Shown here piece after piece: positions 53,251-53,339 of a stretch of DNA of 53,339 nt. Source of the stretch: Candidatus Trichofilum aggregatum (GTDB lineage: Bacteria; Chloroflexota; Anaerolineae; Promineifilales; Promineifilaceae); assembly GCA_016716885.1 (NCBI GenBank), contig JADJUV010000052.1:1-53339 (forward strand), in the 5' to 3' direction. A program made the translations under genes and the position numbers. The notes beneath the pieces were generated by a model. It was not told the DNA's origin and did no database searches. It saw nothing but the letters and a program-made list of their open reading frames with translations. Numbering within the stretch: position 1 is the first letter of the stretch; every line of letters begins with the position of its first letter.

Positions 53251-53339
53251 ACCATACACCCGGTAACAGGTTAGTCAAACAGGGGCCTGGGCTACGGTAA
53301 CGGGCTGTTGATTTGATTAACGATGGGCAACGGCTGGAT

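Noticed and set aside
53324..53339. Start of another gene at the right edge
   Set aside because: ATG at 53324 has no ribosome site and only five codons remain, so nothing can be concluded.

Overview
The window looks like chromosomal DNA of an uncultured or little-studied member of the Chloroflexota (Anaerolineae / Ardenticatenia-like). This is inferred from gene content and style: a class II cobalamin-dependent ribonucleotide reductase with NrdR, an M29 aminopeptidase, secreted proteins with Pro/Thr linkers, many FHA and vWA membrane proteins, and intergenic gaps full of short degenerate repeats. No rRNA, tRNA, phage or CRISPR locus was found. The most striking global trait is the octamer GCGGCCGC, often extended to CGCGGCCGCG. 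I counted about 94 copies by hand, essentially all inside genes, where one or two would be expected by chance. This resembles the cyanobacterial HIP1 phenomenon but uses a different palindrome.

Layout. 1-4162: nrdR and nrdJ behind a promoter with a textbook NrdR box pair; nrdJ carries an intein placed directly before the catalytic cysteine. 4163-8182: a small possible peptide gene with its own promoter and terminator, palindromic repeats, and a secreted phospholipase D / lamin-tail protein. 8183-13391: a DinB-like protein, a Clp ATPase with a degenerate first AAA module, a redoxin and a histidine kinase. 13366-25624 (minus strand): a long run of genes with CoA-transferase subunits A and B around a CorA-like membrane protein, a PP2C phosphatase, a vWA-TM-FHA protein, a lipoprotein, an FHA-TM-glycosidase and an FHA-TM-M23 peptidase. 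A second vWA-TM-FHA gene diverges at 25880. Together these form a putative transmembrane phospho-signalling locus in which cytoplasmic FHA domains are joined to extracytoplasmic effectors.

28122-37032: housekeeping and mixed genes (holB, M29 aminopeptidase, mutM, a receiver-only regulator, hemW, a transglutaminase-like membrane protein). 37261-43159: a GAF/PAS adenylate cyclase, an AAA ATPase of the contractile-injection-system type, a six-copy 41-bp tandem array, an internally duplicated unknown protein and a secreted surface protein. 43417-49141: a DUF6855-like protein, an acyl-CoA dehydrogenase, a PadR regulator with its operator and membrane partner, a Mut7-C protein, a four-helix-bundle gene flanked by inverted repeats, and a methyltransferase. 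49373-53250: a probable selenocysteine protein of the GrdB family with a SECIS-like hairpin, a His-rich membrane protein, and a C39-peptidase ABC exporter followed 60 bp later by a 38-residue double-glycine-leader peptide with a Gly/Cys core. That peptide system is the best candidate here for an undescribed small natural-product locus.

Eight genes (nrdJ, clp, PP2C, vWA-FHA, FHA-glycosidase, FHA-M23, DUF6855-like, ABC exporter) are each broken by what looks like one single-base indel, most of them in short homopolymers. I annotate them as whole genes, because the length of each becomes a multiple of three after correcting one base. Uncorrected sequencing error is the simplest explanation.
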